Source: Pegoplata infirma (lineage: Eukaryota; Arthropoda; Insecta; Diptera; Anthomyiidae). Taken from it: DNA of 64,000 nucleotides. Under the pieces are notes generated by a model. The model was not told the origin of the DNA. It searched no databases and worked only from the letters and a program-made list of their open reading frames with translations. How positions within the stretch are numbered: the first letter of the stretch is position 1; each line of letters starts with the position of its first letter. The position numbers and the translations under genes are program-made. Below, in pieces: positions 23,325 through 34,772 of this stretch. Location of the stretch: positions 195,394,692 through 195,458,691 of the forward strand of contig OY992540.1 in the NCBI GenBank assembly GCA_963921195.1, read 5' to 3'.

Positions 23325-24294
23325 TCTGGCTCGAGGTCATTATGAAGAAAATTGAAATTGTAATGTCGTCTTTCTAATTCCCATTGTGGATAGAGTCGAA
23401 TATGTATAAATATTTTAGTTTGTGCACAAACGATTTGTCATTAGACTCGTTTGCTACTTTGTAGTAAACAGAGCTTCGAACGAATTAATTCTATTGAGAA
23501 TTAATTCCCAAAAAGTTCAATTCTGTTTTAAAAAGTTTTGAATTATCATTCCGTACTAGCATTCAACACGAATTAATTCAAAGGCTTAATTCTCAAAGCT
23601 TAAATCAAATTGAATTAATTCCCAAGAGAATTAATTCCTTGCAAGCTAATCATTCAATTGAATGATCAAAATTGTTCATCATTCAAATCTATTACAAATT
23701 GAATGATGATTTTTTTATTTCATTCCCTTTATATTTTCATAAATGTGTTGCTTGTGTGCATTTTAAGCATCTTCGTGTGTAAACGATTGGCTGTTGTTTT
23801 GTCGACGTCTCGTCTGCTGCTTCCCACACAAGCATAAATGTGTGTGTATGTGTGTTGCGCTTCACTGTTTAAAATTGAATGATAAGAAAATTTCACCATT
23901 CATTTTGTAGTAGATTGATTTGGATAAAAAAATAGTTCATTCCTTAAGAATGATCATTCTTAAGGAATGAATTCTTGAAAGAATTAATTCAGTGATTTTG
24001 AAAATTGAATGATTTTAGGGAATGCCAAATTCTATTTTTTTAATTCGAATTAGAAAATTGAATTAAAGAATTAATTCTTTCGAACCTTTGGTAGTAAATC
24101 GTTTCTATTTTTGCTAAATAATCTTGACAATGGAATCTGACAAATTCCGAAACACGCGTCGATTAAGTCTTGCAAAAATGACCAATATAAATAAATTTAA
24201 AACAAAAAAATCATTTTCTTGAAAATTATGCTATTAGAATATCATGGTTTTAATTAGTAAAGAAAAAATTGACCTCGAGCCAGAATAAACATCC
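23325..24294. mobile_element. MITE with GGATGTTTATTCTGGCTCG ends, hosting a hAT MITE
   Basis: The right end is the reverse complement CGAGCCAGAATAAACATCC; the TIR covers ~25 bp including GAGGTCA. It is flanked by TTAA (left) and TCAA (right). Removing the inner hAT element leaves about 340 bp. Confidence 0.7.
23469..24090. mobile_element. 622-bp hAT MITE with perfect 8-bp TSD
   Basis: Ends CAGAGCTTCGAACGAATTAA and, reversed, CAAAGGTTCGAAAGAATTAA. The duplication GTAGTAAA is at 23461-23468 and 24091-24098. The interior is full of GAATTAATTC palindromes and ATTGAATGATnnTT words. Confidence 0.85.
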
Positions 24295-24950
24295 TCAAAA
24301 TATAATATTTTAAAGGTCGAATAAAACAATTTTTATTGTTTAATAAAAATTAATCAGAATTTTCAATTTACAATAACAATTCAAATCAAAGATTCGTTTT
24401 TTTCTAAATTTAAATATTTTTTACAAATTAGTTTATAAAGCTGAAGATATGGGAATTCTTTAAATATAGTAATCAAACAGAAAGATTTTTTTTCTTTTAA
24501 CAAAAAAAAAAGTATTGTTAATAACTTCGATATTTCAAGAAGCATATTGAAAACAGTTGTTTTGGCTTTCCAAAATTGTAAAACCGATAGGTATCGGTTT
24601 AAACTCGGTTTTACGAAGTTAAAAAATTTGCTCAATCTAATTATGGAAATTCAGAAAATCTTACTAACACAATTTTCAAACAAATGGCGCTCAAGAAGGG
24701 GCCAAAAATTCAAGTTTTTATATTGGCCCCATGTTGGGCGCCAAAAATACGATGCGTGCCTTTTGATTATAAAAGTGTTCTGATTTTAGTAATTTTCAAA
24801 TTTTCAATTTACAATCAAATTAAAATCAAAACTTGTTTCTAAATTTAAATATTTTTTTTACAAAAACGTTTATTAAGTTGAAGATATGGGACTTCTCTAA
24901 ACCCCACAGAAAGACTTTTTAAACCCAAGCATAAAAGTATAGTCTAGCAA

Positions 24951-25254
24951 CCCGAGTAAAAATGTTTAGATATATATTTATATATCACATTTTATTCGAG
25001 ATTTGAATGATCAGTACTGATCCAAGTAAGATCAATTCTGATCCGAGATTTGAAAGATCAGTACTGATCCGAAAAGTGGATCGCTAAGATTAGATCAGTT
25101 TTAATCGAACGGATATAATGTCATCCGGAAAATGGGTTTACATAATTAGATAAACCCATTTTTCGGATGAAATTGTATCCGTCCGATTAAAACTGATCTA
25201 ATCTTAGCGATCCATTTTTCGGATCAGTACTGATCCTTCACATTTTTACTTGGG
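24951..25254. mobile_element. 304-bp palindromic MITE, CCCGAGTAAAAATGT ends
   Basis: The right end reversed is CCCAAGTAAAAATGT, and AA flanks both sides. The arms are near-perfect: GATCAGTACTGATCC, GATCGCTAAGATTAGATCAG and ACCCATTTTTCGGATGA are mirrored around 25150. Confidence 0.75.
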
Positions 25255-26050
25255 AAGCTAAAAATAAAACTGTCTACTTTATTAATCTCCTCAAATCAAA
25301 TATAAAATCTTTTATTAAATCTGATAAATCTAAAACTTTTGTATTCATCCCTACCATATCCTATCCATATCTACAAACCTTTGAACACATATTGTATTTC
25401 CTTTTGATTAAATATGAAATAATAATGGAAAAAACAAAATGATTTTCAATTTTCATCAATCTACTCATAAATAATTGGTATTGATTAACGCCTACTCATA
25501 AATTTATGGCGGCTATGGCCTTCAAATACAAAAAATGTTTAGTATCTTAAGTTCAATGAAGTTGAAAAATAACAAAAACAAAATTTCTGCTCTAATTCTT
25601 ATATTAAAAAAAAGGTCCAAAATGTATTTAAAAAAAATATATTGAGATAAAAATAATAAAAAAGTCAAAAACAAGTTTTTAGTCAAGCCATATATAAACC
25701 TCAAACCTTAACGCAGCAAGAAAATCGATTAAAAATCAAAAGAAATTAAAAGCAAAATGCGAAAAGATAAAAAAAAAAAAATATTTATGTATATGAACAA
25801 TATAAACTCGCAAATAAACATGAAGGTCACCAATTGAAGTTAAGCAAAAATATAACTTGAAAAAAAAACTTCGTTAAAAGAACAAGGATTTCAAACAAAA
25901 CCCTTCTTTTTTTTTGTTAAAAACAAATTAGATATGTATAAAATTAGGGAGGTATATGTGGAAAACAAGATTAAATACGCGATGTTTCACAGGGATATTC
26001 AAGTTTTTTTGCATTATACCTTTCTGAGGAATATTTTATAATGAGTTAAT
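25255..26050. other. AT-rich region, no gene seen
   Basis: No repeat family or coding signal was recognised. Confidence 0.3.
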
Positions 26051-26660
26051 CAGAGTAAGAATGGAAAATGCCATTTTTAAAAACAAAAGTACCAAAATGG
26101 CACTTTTTAAAAACAAAAGAACCAAAAAGGTACTTTTCAAAAACAAAAGTACCAAAAAAAAAAGTAATTTTGAACATAAATGTACTTAATACAATTGACG
26201 TTTAGCATGGAAATTAAAGATTTTAAACCATTTTTTAAGCGAGAATGAAATTTTTGAAAACAAAAGTACCAAATTGGTACTTTTTGAACATAATGGTTCT
26301 AAATACATTTAATGTTTAGCAGGAAAATTAATGTTTTTATATTCTCTATCACTATAAAAAAAATTCCAAAAAGTACTTTTTAACATAAAGGTACTAGATA
26401 CATTTAGCAGATTTTTTTACCATCTTTCGAACAATGTATAATGAGTGGATCAGAGCAGGAATGGAAAATGTGTACTTTTTTTAGCATTGTACCTTTACAG
26501 TTGATGTTCATTAGGGAAATAAAGTTTTTGTTCTCTATAACTTTCAGTGGAACAAGATGTAATAATTTAATTAAAACTGGTTTGAAAATTGAATTTTTTA
26601 AAAACAAAAGTACCAAAAAGGTACTTTTTGAACATAAAGGTACTAAATACATTTACTATA
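26051..26660. repeat. Degenerate GTACC/GTACTTTTT repeat units
   Basis: AAAAACAAAAGTACCAAAA recurs at about 26080, 26112, 26143, 26255 and 26600, with GGTACTTTTTGAACATAA between. Longer ~160-bp units also share ATTTAGC and GTTTTTATA words. Confidence 0.55.
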
Positions 26661-26680
26661 GGAAAATCATAGTTTTTATA

Positions 26681-26902
26681 CTTTACACCACTCTGTGAAA
26701 CAGGCTGTAATAATTTAATCAGAGCTGTGATGGATAAAACTATTTTCGAGATATGGGAATGTTGTCTTGTGAAATTTGAACATGAAATACCCTTTACACC
26801 ACTCTGTGAAACAGGCTGTAATAATTTAATCAGAGCTGTGATGGATAAAACTATTTTCGAGATATGGGAATGGTGTCTTGTGAAATTTGAACATGAAATA
26901 CC
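26681..26902. repeat. Tandem duplication of a 111-bp unit
   Basis: CTTTACACCACTCTGTGAAA begins at 26681 and again at 26792. The two units are nearly identical through GAACATGAAATACCC, so the duplication is recent. Confidence 0.85.
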
Positions 26903-27125
26903 CAGCAAAAACTTGGTAATGTGTACCCCTTCCTGCCTCGCTTACGTGGCAATGGCTTTGAATACTACTAATTACCATTAGAATTACATTGCGCCAAAAA
27001 AGGCAAAATGTGGTTACCTCCAATGACATCACCGTTTTAAAGTAATTAACATTGAAATTGGAAGGTAACTCATATTTTTGCTAACCCCCTAAGTTAATTA
27101 CTTGGTAAGCGAAGTTTTTGCTGGG
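26901..27125. mobile_element. 225-bp MITE, CCCAGCAAAAACTT ends, TA duplication
   Basis: Left CCCAGCAAAAACTTGGTAAT and right reversed CCCAGCAAAAACTTCGCTTA, flanked by TA at 26899-26900 and 27126-27127. It follows the 111-bp duplication directly. Confidence 0.75.
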
Positions 27126-27624
27126 TAAGTCAATTACTATAACTCAGATGGCTTTCGGGCAGTCATATTATACAAGAGCACACAAAAATGCTTTTGTACT
27201 TTTTGTCGAATCTGCCTGCAGCTTTTTCACAGTTGTAAGAATTTGAAAATTAAAAAAAAAAAAAGAAAGTAGAAAAATGTGGACAAATGAAAGAGTTCAG
27301 GAAAACCCAAAAAAAATCTGAAAACACGCAAGAATTTGAAAAAATTAACAAACTTTTTGATAAATTTAAAAAACTTTGAAAAAAATTAAAGAAAATCCAG
27401 AAAAGCCATAAAGAACTACAGATAGTACTAAATTAGCAATTTTTGGAATCTTCAAATGCGAATATCTCAAAAACGGTGTAAGCTAGAAAAATTTTAAAAG
27501 CAGATTTGGAATCAGAAGTTCAAAATCTATTAAGTCTATACATTGAATTTTAGAGAGTGACTTTTTTATTTTTTTGCAATGTAAACTCGATTTTTTCCAA
27601 AAAGTGTTCAAAGATTTTGGTTTT
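27126..27624. other. A-rich spacer, no gene seen
   Basis: AAAAATCTGAAAA-type words, the complement of the T-rich CTGAATTTTT tracts seen elsewhere. Confidence 0.3.
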
Positions 27625-27766
27625 TTATACCCTCCAACTACAGTATGGGGGTATACTCACTTTGTCATTCGGTGTGTAACGCATCAAAATATCGGTCTAG
27701 GACCCCATAAAGTATATATATTTATGATCAGTGATCGATTTTAAGACATTCTAGCGATGTCCGTCC

Positions 27767-27805
<39 letters not shown>

Positions 27806-28180
27806 CGTCTGCCCGTCTGTAGTTAACACGATGCAGTCCAAAATAAAAGAGCTAGACTCCTGACATTTGGCAAGAATATGTATTATGTTCCTAGGCAGGT
27901 TAAGTTCGTAAATGAGCAAAATCGGACCAGGGGGAAAAAGTTCCCCCTTGAAGAACTAAACCAACCTCTGAAAAATACCATATTTTTACATGATTTTTGT
28001 TTAACAAATCCAACATTTTTATGCTACAAGAAGTTCAAAGTCCTGCATTTGGACCCACAGAATTAGAAAATATCGTTTTTCGGTCCGCCCCTTTTATTTC
28101 AAAGTCCTGCATTTGGACCCACAGAATTAGAAACTATCGTTTTTCGGTCCGCCCCCTTTTATGGGCGTGCAATAATTTTT
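27625..28180 (+). mobile_element. HINE-A copy, 3' end missing
   Basis: TTTTATACCCTCCAACTACA, GGACCCCATAAAGTATATAT, CTAGCGATGTCCGTCCG and (CTGT)n at 27764-27800. A 64-bp internal tandem duplication (28034 and 28098) carries TTCAAAGTCCTGCATTTGG and TTTTTCGGTCCGCCCC. Confidence 0.75.
28034..28161 (+). repeat. 64-bp tandem duplication inside HINE-A
   Basis: Two units starting TTCAAAGTCCTGCATTTGGA at 28034 and 28098 with only one or two differences. Confidence 0.85.
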
Positions 28181-28394
28181 TTTTTGTAAATAATGATAAA
28201 TTTGTATTTACACTTATTCGAGAGGAAATGTGCCCCGCCAATTATTTTTTATTTGACGTTTTTTTGTAAGTAAACTACTTATTGAGAAGAAAATATTGAA
28301 AATATAAATAAATTATATCAAAATTAATATATTAACCAAAAGCTTCTAACTTTTTCTGAGTTTGGTAAACATAATTGCAGCAAATTTAAAAATA

Positions 28395-28611
28395 TTTATG
28401 GGAGTTCGTTATAAAAAGGTAAATATACATGAAATTGTGTTCGAGGGACCATAGTGAGTAGTTCGTTTTAACCGAGGATTCGCTATAACCGAGTTCGTTA
28501 TAAAAGAAGTATTTTGTGTCAAAATTGTTGCCAAAACGTCGGGACTTTGAAATTCGTTCGTTATAACCGAGAATTCATTATAACAGAGTCCGTTATAACC
28601 GAGTTAGACTG
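28395..28611. mobile_element. pogo/Tigger-like MITE, right end
   Basis: The right end reversed is CAGTCTAACTCGGTTATAAC followed by TA, matching the CAGTxxAACCTCGTTATAAC termini known from pogo/Tigger elements. GTTCGTTATAA words repeat inside (28408, 28493, 28556). The left end is not defined. Confidence 0.5.
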
Positions 28612-28756
28612 TATATGGTTTTGAATTGAGAAAAGTGTGAAAAAAAATTTTTAATTTTTCTAAAAATTTAAAAATTTTTGTTCGCATGTAACCGTCACTG
28701 ATATTTTCTTTAATTTACGCGATTGTAGTAAACAACGTAGAAAAATACTTCTTTAG

Positions 28757-29175
28757 TTTTTATACCCTCCAACCACAGAATGGGGGTATACTCGCGTTGT
28801 CCTCCCGTGTGTAACGCTTCAAAATATCGGCCAAGCCCCATAAAGTATATATATTATTGGTCAATGATCGATTCTTCGACATTCTATGAATGTCCGTCTG
28901 TCTGTGTATATGTCCGTCTGTCTGAAGATAACACGATGCAGCTTTTAATAAAGAGCTAGACTTCTGAGATTTGGTACAATTATGTTTTATGGTCCTAGTT
29001 CGTAAATGGTTAAGTTCGTAAATCGGACCAGAGGAAAAAAGTTTCCCTTGAGGTACCAAACCAACCCCTAACCAACCCATTTTTTTCATGTTTTTTGTTT
29101 TATTTTTAAACAAATTAAACATTTTTATGCTAGAGGAAGTTCAAAGTCCTGCACTTGAACCCAGAGGATTAGAAT
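28757..29175 (+). mobile_element. HINE-A copy, interrupted by a hAT-like MITE
   Basis: TTTTATACCCTCCAACCACA, CCCCATAAAGTATATATATT and CTATGAATGTCCGTCTGTCTG. The body resembles 27625-28180 up to CCCAGAGGATTAGAAT, where the MITE at 29176 is inserted. AT-rich sequence resumes after 29678. Confidence 0.7.
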
Positions 29176-29669
29176 TATAGATGCGCGCGTGACACGAATT
29201 TTTCGTGATTCACGTGATTCACGCGTGATCGTGAGTGAAATTTATTTTTACTCACGTGATCGTGAGTGCGCGTGATTATAAAAAATAGTTTCGTGCGTGA
29301 GCGTGCGAGAGTAATTTTTGTTTCGTGATTGTTTTGTGCTGTTTGAAACAGAAAACGAGTAAAAAAATCGTCATTATATTGAATTTATGGGGTAATTAAT
29401 ACAAAATTGTGATTTAAATAAATGTTTATTGTTGTTTTGAGGAAATTAAATACTTTTTGTGCAAGAATTCGAAAAAAGTAAAAAAAAAAATTGTAAATTT
29501 AAATTTCGTGAGCGTGATTATTTCGTGAGCGTGAGAAAAATTTTAGTTACTCACGTGAGCGTGCGTGAACGTGAGCAAAAAAAAATAATTTCGTGCGTGA
29601 TCGTGCGTGAGCAATATATTTATTTCGTGAGCGTGCGTGAGTCAAAATTCACTCACGCGCCCATCTCTA
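29176..29669. mobile_element. 494-bp hAT-like MITE, ACGTGAGTG-rich, 8-bp TSD
   Basis: Ends TATAGATGCGCGCGTGA and, reversed, TAGAGATGGGCGCGTGAG. The duplication ATTAGAAT is at 29168-29175 and 29670-29677. The terminal TAGAGATGGGC pattern and 8-bp TSD fit hAT. The body is packed with CGTGAGCGTGAG and CACGTGA words. Confidence 0.8.
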
Positions 29670-29827
29670 ATTAGAATTAAAATTCTGTTTTAATTTTTAA
29701 ATTAATAAAAATTATTTATTATTCGACTATAGATTCTATTGAGAAGGATTACTCCTGATCGAGGTCAGGATGATATTGTCAAAGGAACAATTTTCAAGAA
29801 ACTATTTTTATTTATGGTATGTTCTTA

Positions 29828-30413
29828 ATTTTTATACCCTCCACTCTAGTGATAGAGGTCATAGAGTATATTGTATATTCATGATCCCTGATCGATTTTA
29901 AGATATATATTGATGTCCGTTTGTCTGCCTGTCTGTTGAAAACACGATAACTTTTGAAAGACTTTGCAGATGCATCTGAATGATGGCATATATGTTGGTC
30001 ATTTATTTGGTCAGGTTGGTTTTGCAATTCAGCGAAATCGGTCCAGTGGTTTAAAAGTTATAAGCAAAAGAGTGAATTTTGAAAGCCAATTCTGAGGATG
30101 CTGTAGCTTGGAATATATATTTGTCGTCCCCTAGTCTGGTTCATAATGAATTTCAGCCAAATCGGTCCAGTGGTTCAAAACTTATTAGCAAAACCGTGAA
30201 TTTTAGATTGATTTTACCTTAAATTCGCTTGTTGAAAAAACCGAGATTTAAACAAGCGGGCTTTAAAAACATTGGTAAGCCAGAAAATTACTTTACAAAG
30301 TATTTTTGTCACTCAAAAACATTTTTTTTTTACACAAATGACAAAAAAAGTTTTTTACTCAAAATAAAATGGTATTCATAGATTTGGCAAATTTAACTTT
30401 TCTACTTGTTTTA
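29828..30413 (+). mobile_element. HINE-A copy
   Basis: TTTTTATACCCTCCACTCTA, GATCCCTGATCGATTTTAAG, GAAATCGGTCCAGTGG twice, and a degenerate 3' end ATAGATTTGGCAAATTTAAC followed by TTTCTACTTGTTTT. Confidence 0.7.
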
Positions 30414-30607
30414 TTTAAAATTTTACTCTAACTTTCAGCCGTACCACAGTAAAATAAAATAAATTTAAAATCGACTTTTAACTTTATTTCCATACAAATT
30501 GTTTTTGATTTTAAAAACGACTTTCAAAAAATGTATAGAAAATTTGAAATTTTAAATTAAACTTTTGTTAAAATAGACTTTTTATTTTTCTTTAGTACTG
30601 GCCTTTT

Positions 30608-30830
30608 GGGGCATGTCACAGACTCAATTCCGTTCGGATTTGGAAAAAGTGTTTTATTCGTCAAACGAAAAACGAATATTATTTTTGTCGGAATGAAATC
30701 ACTTCCAAAAATCAAAGTGGAATCGAATTACATAAAAGTAATATCATTCCGATAATAAATATTCGCTTTGTGTTTTACGAGTAAATCACTTTTTTCAAAT
30801 CCGAACGGAATTGAGTCTGTGACATGCCCC
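30608..30830. mobile_element. 223-bp palindromic MITE with a perfect 35-bp TIR
   Basis: GGGGCATGTCACAGACTCAA at the left and its exact complement at the right. 30608-30642 and 30796-30830 are perfect inverted repeats, and weaker pairing continues inward (CGGAATGA, CGAATATT). No TSD was recognised. The GGGGCAT tip is shared with the foldback family at 41678. Confidence 0.85.
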
Positions 30831-32930
30831 TATAATTCATTCGTAAAACCACGAAATTATATTAAACAGCACAAATTTTAGTAAATATTTTACTGATTTA
30901 TAATTTCATTTCACCACAAAAATAAAACGTATTGCGTATCTGTTTTTGATGCATTTGTCGTGTTTTACTACAAACTAAACAGTCGCGACACTTATGGCAG
31001 GTGTCAAAAAAAATGTTGAATGAAGCTACAAAACCTTAGGAAGCAAATTTTATAAAAAATTGTTCTGAATATGCATGATATTTAACTAATATTATGAATT
31101 CCTTCATTGGTTACATGTACACAAAATTATGAATTCGTTTCGTTTATATCACAAATGATTTTTTTCAGGGGAGAATTATAAGTAACATAGAATTCTCTCG
31201 AAAAAAAAACTCAGTTAATAAGTGCCACCCTAATTAAGGCATTTAAGAAAAGGGTATTTTTCTTATGTCTGGATTTTAATCTTGATATTGTCGTTGGTTG
31301 TTAAATCTTTGTTACGAATTTTAATTTGTTTTATAAATTACACAAAGATAAAAATAAATAAATAAAGAAAAAAAACTATATAATCAAAGATAAGAACAAA
31401 CTAAAGATTTCAAAATAAGAAAAAATACACTTAAGCCACAATTAACGGCTGTTTTAGTTCCTACAAAACAGGGCGTAAAGTAAAAAGCTATGAAGGAAAT
31501 CAAAATTTTATATATAGCCGTGTAAAAATTGAGTAGCCTTTGAACGAGGAAGTCGTGGGTTTGATACCCACCAGTAGTCTTGGTCTGTTTCTCTATAATG
31601 CGACGACGGTCATTGGGGAAATTATTAAAAAAGATTTGTACTTAAATGGAAAAAAATAAATAAAAAACACTTGCTCATGGGATGAAGTTATAATTATTAT
31701 TAAATCTGATCTGAGCTGCTCATATCCAATTAAATATAACTGCATCTGATCAGAACTGTCAGATCACGATTTTTTTTTACCATTTTCTGAATCTGTTAAT
31801 GATTACATGAGATCATATCACTCCCCATTTTAGATCTGTAAGATCTTGTCATATATAATTAAATATATTTTGATATGATCATATCAAAACAGATATGAGC
31901 AAATCAGACCAGATCTTATCTATTCACCGATAAATAAATTAAAAAAAATATATTTTACTATAAAATCTAGGTTTTTGAAATAAGAAACAGGTCCTCGTTT
32001 ATAAAAGCTCTAATAGCGAATCATTTTGGTCATAGTTGCTGATAAATTAATGTGGGCCGTAAATCAAGTTTTTGCTGCACATAAATTTTATGTTTAAGTT
32101 CAAAAAAGGCAGGTGCTTAGTTTTTTTTTTTTTTTTTAATAAGTACATGTATTTTTTTTTGTTAAACTTACCTCCGAGAAATCTCTTTGGGACATTTTTA
32201 CTGCATCATGTGTTGTTGGTATATTGGAATTATTTAATTCATTATTCAATTCATTACCATTAAAATTCAATGGTAAATTTAATAAATTTTCATAATTTGT
32301 CATCGTTTTCTTTTATTCTGAATTAACTGATTCATAAAACAAAATTATGTTTATTTATTTTTAATTAGCAATTTTATTTTACTTTTTTTATGATTTTTTA
32401 AATTATGTTTAAGACACATGTTGATGTATTTTTAATTTATTATCTGTAAAGAAACAAAAAAAAATTTAAGAAATTAAATTTGTGTTAATAAACTAAAAAA
32501 CAGCCCATCTTTAAATTTTTTTGTTCCCTAAAATTCATAGAATGCCAAAATTTTTATGAAGTTACCAAATAAAAAAATATAACTGAAATTCAATATTTTT
32601 TGCCTTAATTAAGGATGACAGTTATACATACAAAATTAAGAAAAGTATGGTCTTTGGTATAATAAATGAGACATTGAACTTTTATCAGAAAAGTTTTGTG
32701 CAATTTATTTCTTAAAATATTTGCAAGTATTGAAAAAATTTTATGTGTGTTATTAAAAAATACTTTTTTAAGGTTTAGAATATTTATTTCATTATTTACA
32801 ATAACCGTTAAAATTTTTTTAACCTCTTTAGGGACGAAATAACAATTTAAAACATGTTGGATTTATTTCTTAAAAGTTGAGGAAACTGTAGTAAAATCCG
32901 GATTTGGTGAAATATATTGAGCTCGATTCT
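30831..32930. other. AT-rich region, no gene supported
   Basis: A GATC/ATATGATC-rich patch at 31690-31930 resembles the interior of the MITEs at 8300 and 24951. A T-arm-like hairpin GTGGGTTTGATACCCAC occurs at 31554-31570. Otherwise nothing recognised. Confidence 0.4.
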
Positions 32931-33100
32931 CGAATACGACTTCACCATTCACCCAAGTTTTAAAAATTTCATATCGAATTCTAAGATCTTAAAATGTTTG
33001 TCTTGTAACAATCAAAGATCTAGTTAATATCTTTAATAATTGCAAGAACAAAATTAAAAGTTTTAAAACTCGAAAGAATATCAAATTTTTAAAAATTAGA
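32931..33100. mobile_element. Short relative of the GTGCTCGATTCTCG foldback element
   Basis: GCTCGATTCTCGAATACGAC at 32931 and TCGAAAGAATATCAAATTTT near 33073 match the two ends of the element at 52196-54617. The interior is deleted to ~170 bp. Confidence 0.55.
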
Positions 33101-33522
33101 TATTTTCTGAATTTTCCTTATCTTTTTTTTTAATTTTCTGACATTTGTTGAATATTACTGAATTTTTCTAAATTTTTCTTAGTTTTGCTGGATTTTTGCA
33201 ATTTTCCTCAGTTATTCTCAACTTTTAAAAATTTTCCACAGTTTTCCAGATTTTTTTCCACAGTTTTCCAGATTTTTTTCTAAACTTTTCTGAATTTTTA
33301 AAATTTTCTAAAGTTTTTTAAAATTTTTTGTAATTTATCTAAAATTTTCAAATTTGCATAGAATTTTTTTAAGATTTATTTTTCTGTTATTTTTTTTTAA
33401 ATTATGCTGAGTTTTTCCTTATTTTTACTGATTAATTCCAAAATTTGAGTTGTATTCAATTTTTTATTTTTTTATTTTACTATATTTATCCAAAAAACTA
33501 CCTGTTTTTTAAATTTTTTATA
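33101..33522. repeat. T-rich CTGAATTTTT-type tract
   Basis: Degenerate units of TTTTCTGAATTTTT and CCACAGTTTTCCAGATTTTT (the latter duplicated at 33236 and 33256). Confidence 0.5.
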
Positions 33523-34772
33523 CCTTCCACTAGAAATGGGCACATGAGCAGATTAGAGCGTGATTCACGTGATTCACGCCTGATCACGTGTGATTGTGAC
33601 TGAATTCAATTTTACTCACGTGATTGTGAGTGAAGTAAAAAATTGCGTGAGTGAGTGTGCGTGAGTAAGATTTTTGCGTGAGTGAGTGTGCGTGAGTCGA
33701 CTTTTTCGCGTGAATTTGCGTGATTAACTTTCTCTTTATATTTCTTTTCGGACCAAAAAAATCAACAAAAAAATTTTAAAATTTTGATTAACTTAAGATT
33801 TCGTCCCGAAAAAAGCAAAAGAAAATGTAAAATTTCGCTGAACTTTAAATTTTGCTGAAAATTTTGAAAGATTTTTGAAATTTTCGTTATTGAATTTTTT
33901 TTTTGTATAAAAAAGAGTTTCGTGAGTGTGAGTTAACATGAGTGTGAGTGAAGCTTGCGTGAGTGCACGTGAGTGTGAGTTGTATTAAATTTACTCACGT
34001 GATTGTGAGTGAGTGTGAGTAGAAAAAATATGCTCGTGAGTGAGTGTGCGTGATGTGAAAATTCCTGTCGTGAGCGTGAGCCAAAAATCACTCACGCGCC
34101 CATCTCTAACCTCCACTCTAGTGATTGAGGGTATATATAAGTTTGTCATTCCGTTTGTAACACCTCGAAATATTGTTCTAGGACTCCATAAAGTATATAT
34201 ATTCATGATCGTCGATCGATTTTAAGACGATCTAGCGATGTCCGTCAAAGGTTTTTCGTGAATTTACAAGATAAAAAACACGCTAACTTTCGAAATAAAG
34301 GCAAATCTGCTGGATACTGACGCTTTGCATATATCATATTGTCGTTCCCCTGGCCTGGTTCGTAAAGAATTTCTGCCATATCGGTCCAGTGGTTCAAAAG
34401 TTATTAGCAAAACCGCGAACTTCAGATTTGTTTGACCTTAAATTCACGTGTCGAAAAGCCGTTAAATTGTTGTTTTAAAAACATTGGTAAGTCACAAAAA
34501 TATTTTACAACGTATTTTTGTCACTCAAAAATATTTTTCACTAAAAAAAAAATACAATCGAAAATAAAATTTTACACTCAAAAAAAATTTTACACTCAAA
34601 AAATTTTTTTTTTTTTGCAAAAATTATTAAAAAAAAGTTTTTTTACCCAAAATAAAATATTTCTAATCAAAAATGTTATTTTTTCACGTTAGAAAATTTA
34701 CTAGCACTTAAAAAGCGCATTGTGGAGGGTATTCATAGATTAGGCCGAGTCGAATTTTACTTTTCTACTTGT
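33515..34772 (+). mobile_element. HINE-A copy interrupted near its 5' end by a hAT-like MITE
   Basis: TTTTTTATACCTTCCAC breaks at 33530 and resumes at 34109 with ACCTCCACTCTAGTGATTGA. The body has CCATAAAGTATATATATTC and GGTCCAGTGGTTCAAAAG, then a 3' hairpin GATTAGGCCGAGTCGAATTT and CTACTTGTTTT at 34772. Confidence 0.75.
33531..34108. mobile_element. 578-bp hAT-like MITE, ACGTGAGTG-rich
   Basis: Ends TAGAAATGGGCACATGAG and, reversed, TAGAGATGGGCGCGTGAG. Flanks CCTTCCAC / ACCTCCAC fit an 8-bp duplication of the HINE sequence CCCTCCAC with one mutation in each copy. Confidence 0.75.

Larger units (their letters stand above)
22905..24935. repeat. Direct repeats of a ~205-bp and a ~150-bp unit
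   Basis: 22905-23110 matches 24515-24720 (shared GATATTTCAA, CTGTTTTGGCTTTC, TATCGGTTTAAACTCGG-like words and AATGGCGC). 24359-24515 matches 24798-24935 (GAAGATATGGGA, CTAAATTTAAATATTTTTT). The latter pair implies an ancestral ~440-bp tandem unit. Confidence 0.6.

Noticed and set aside
22905..24720. Possible LTR retrotransposon (two ~205-bp direct repeats 1.6 kb apart)
   Set aside because: No TG...CA ends, primer-binding site or coding sequence. The space between is filled by MITEs, and a second tandem unit explains the repeats better.
26567..26908. 113-codon minus-strand frame with an internal repeat
   Set aside because: The repeat in the protein simply mirrors the 111-bp tandem duplication (37 codons).
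28760..29122. 120-codon minus-strand frame
   Set aside because: It runs through a HINE-A copy and its microsatellite. HINEs are non-coding.
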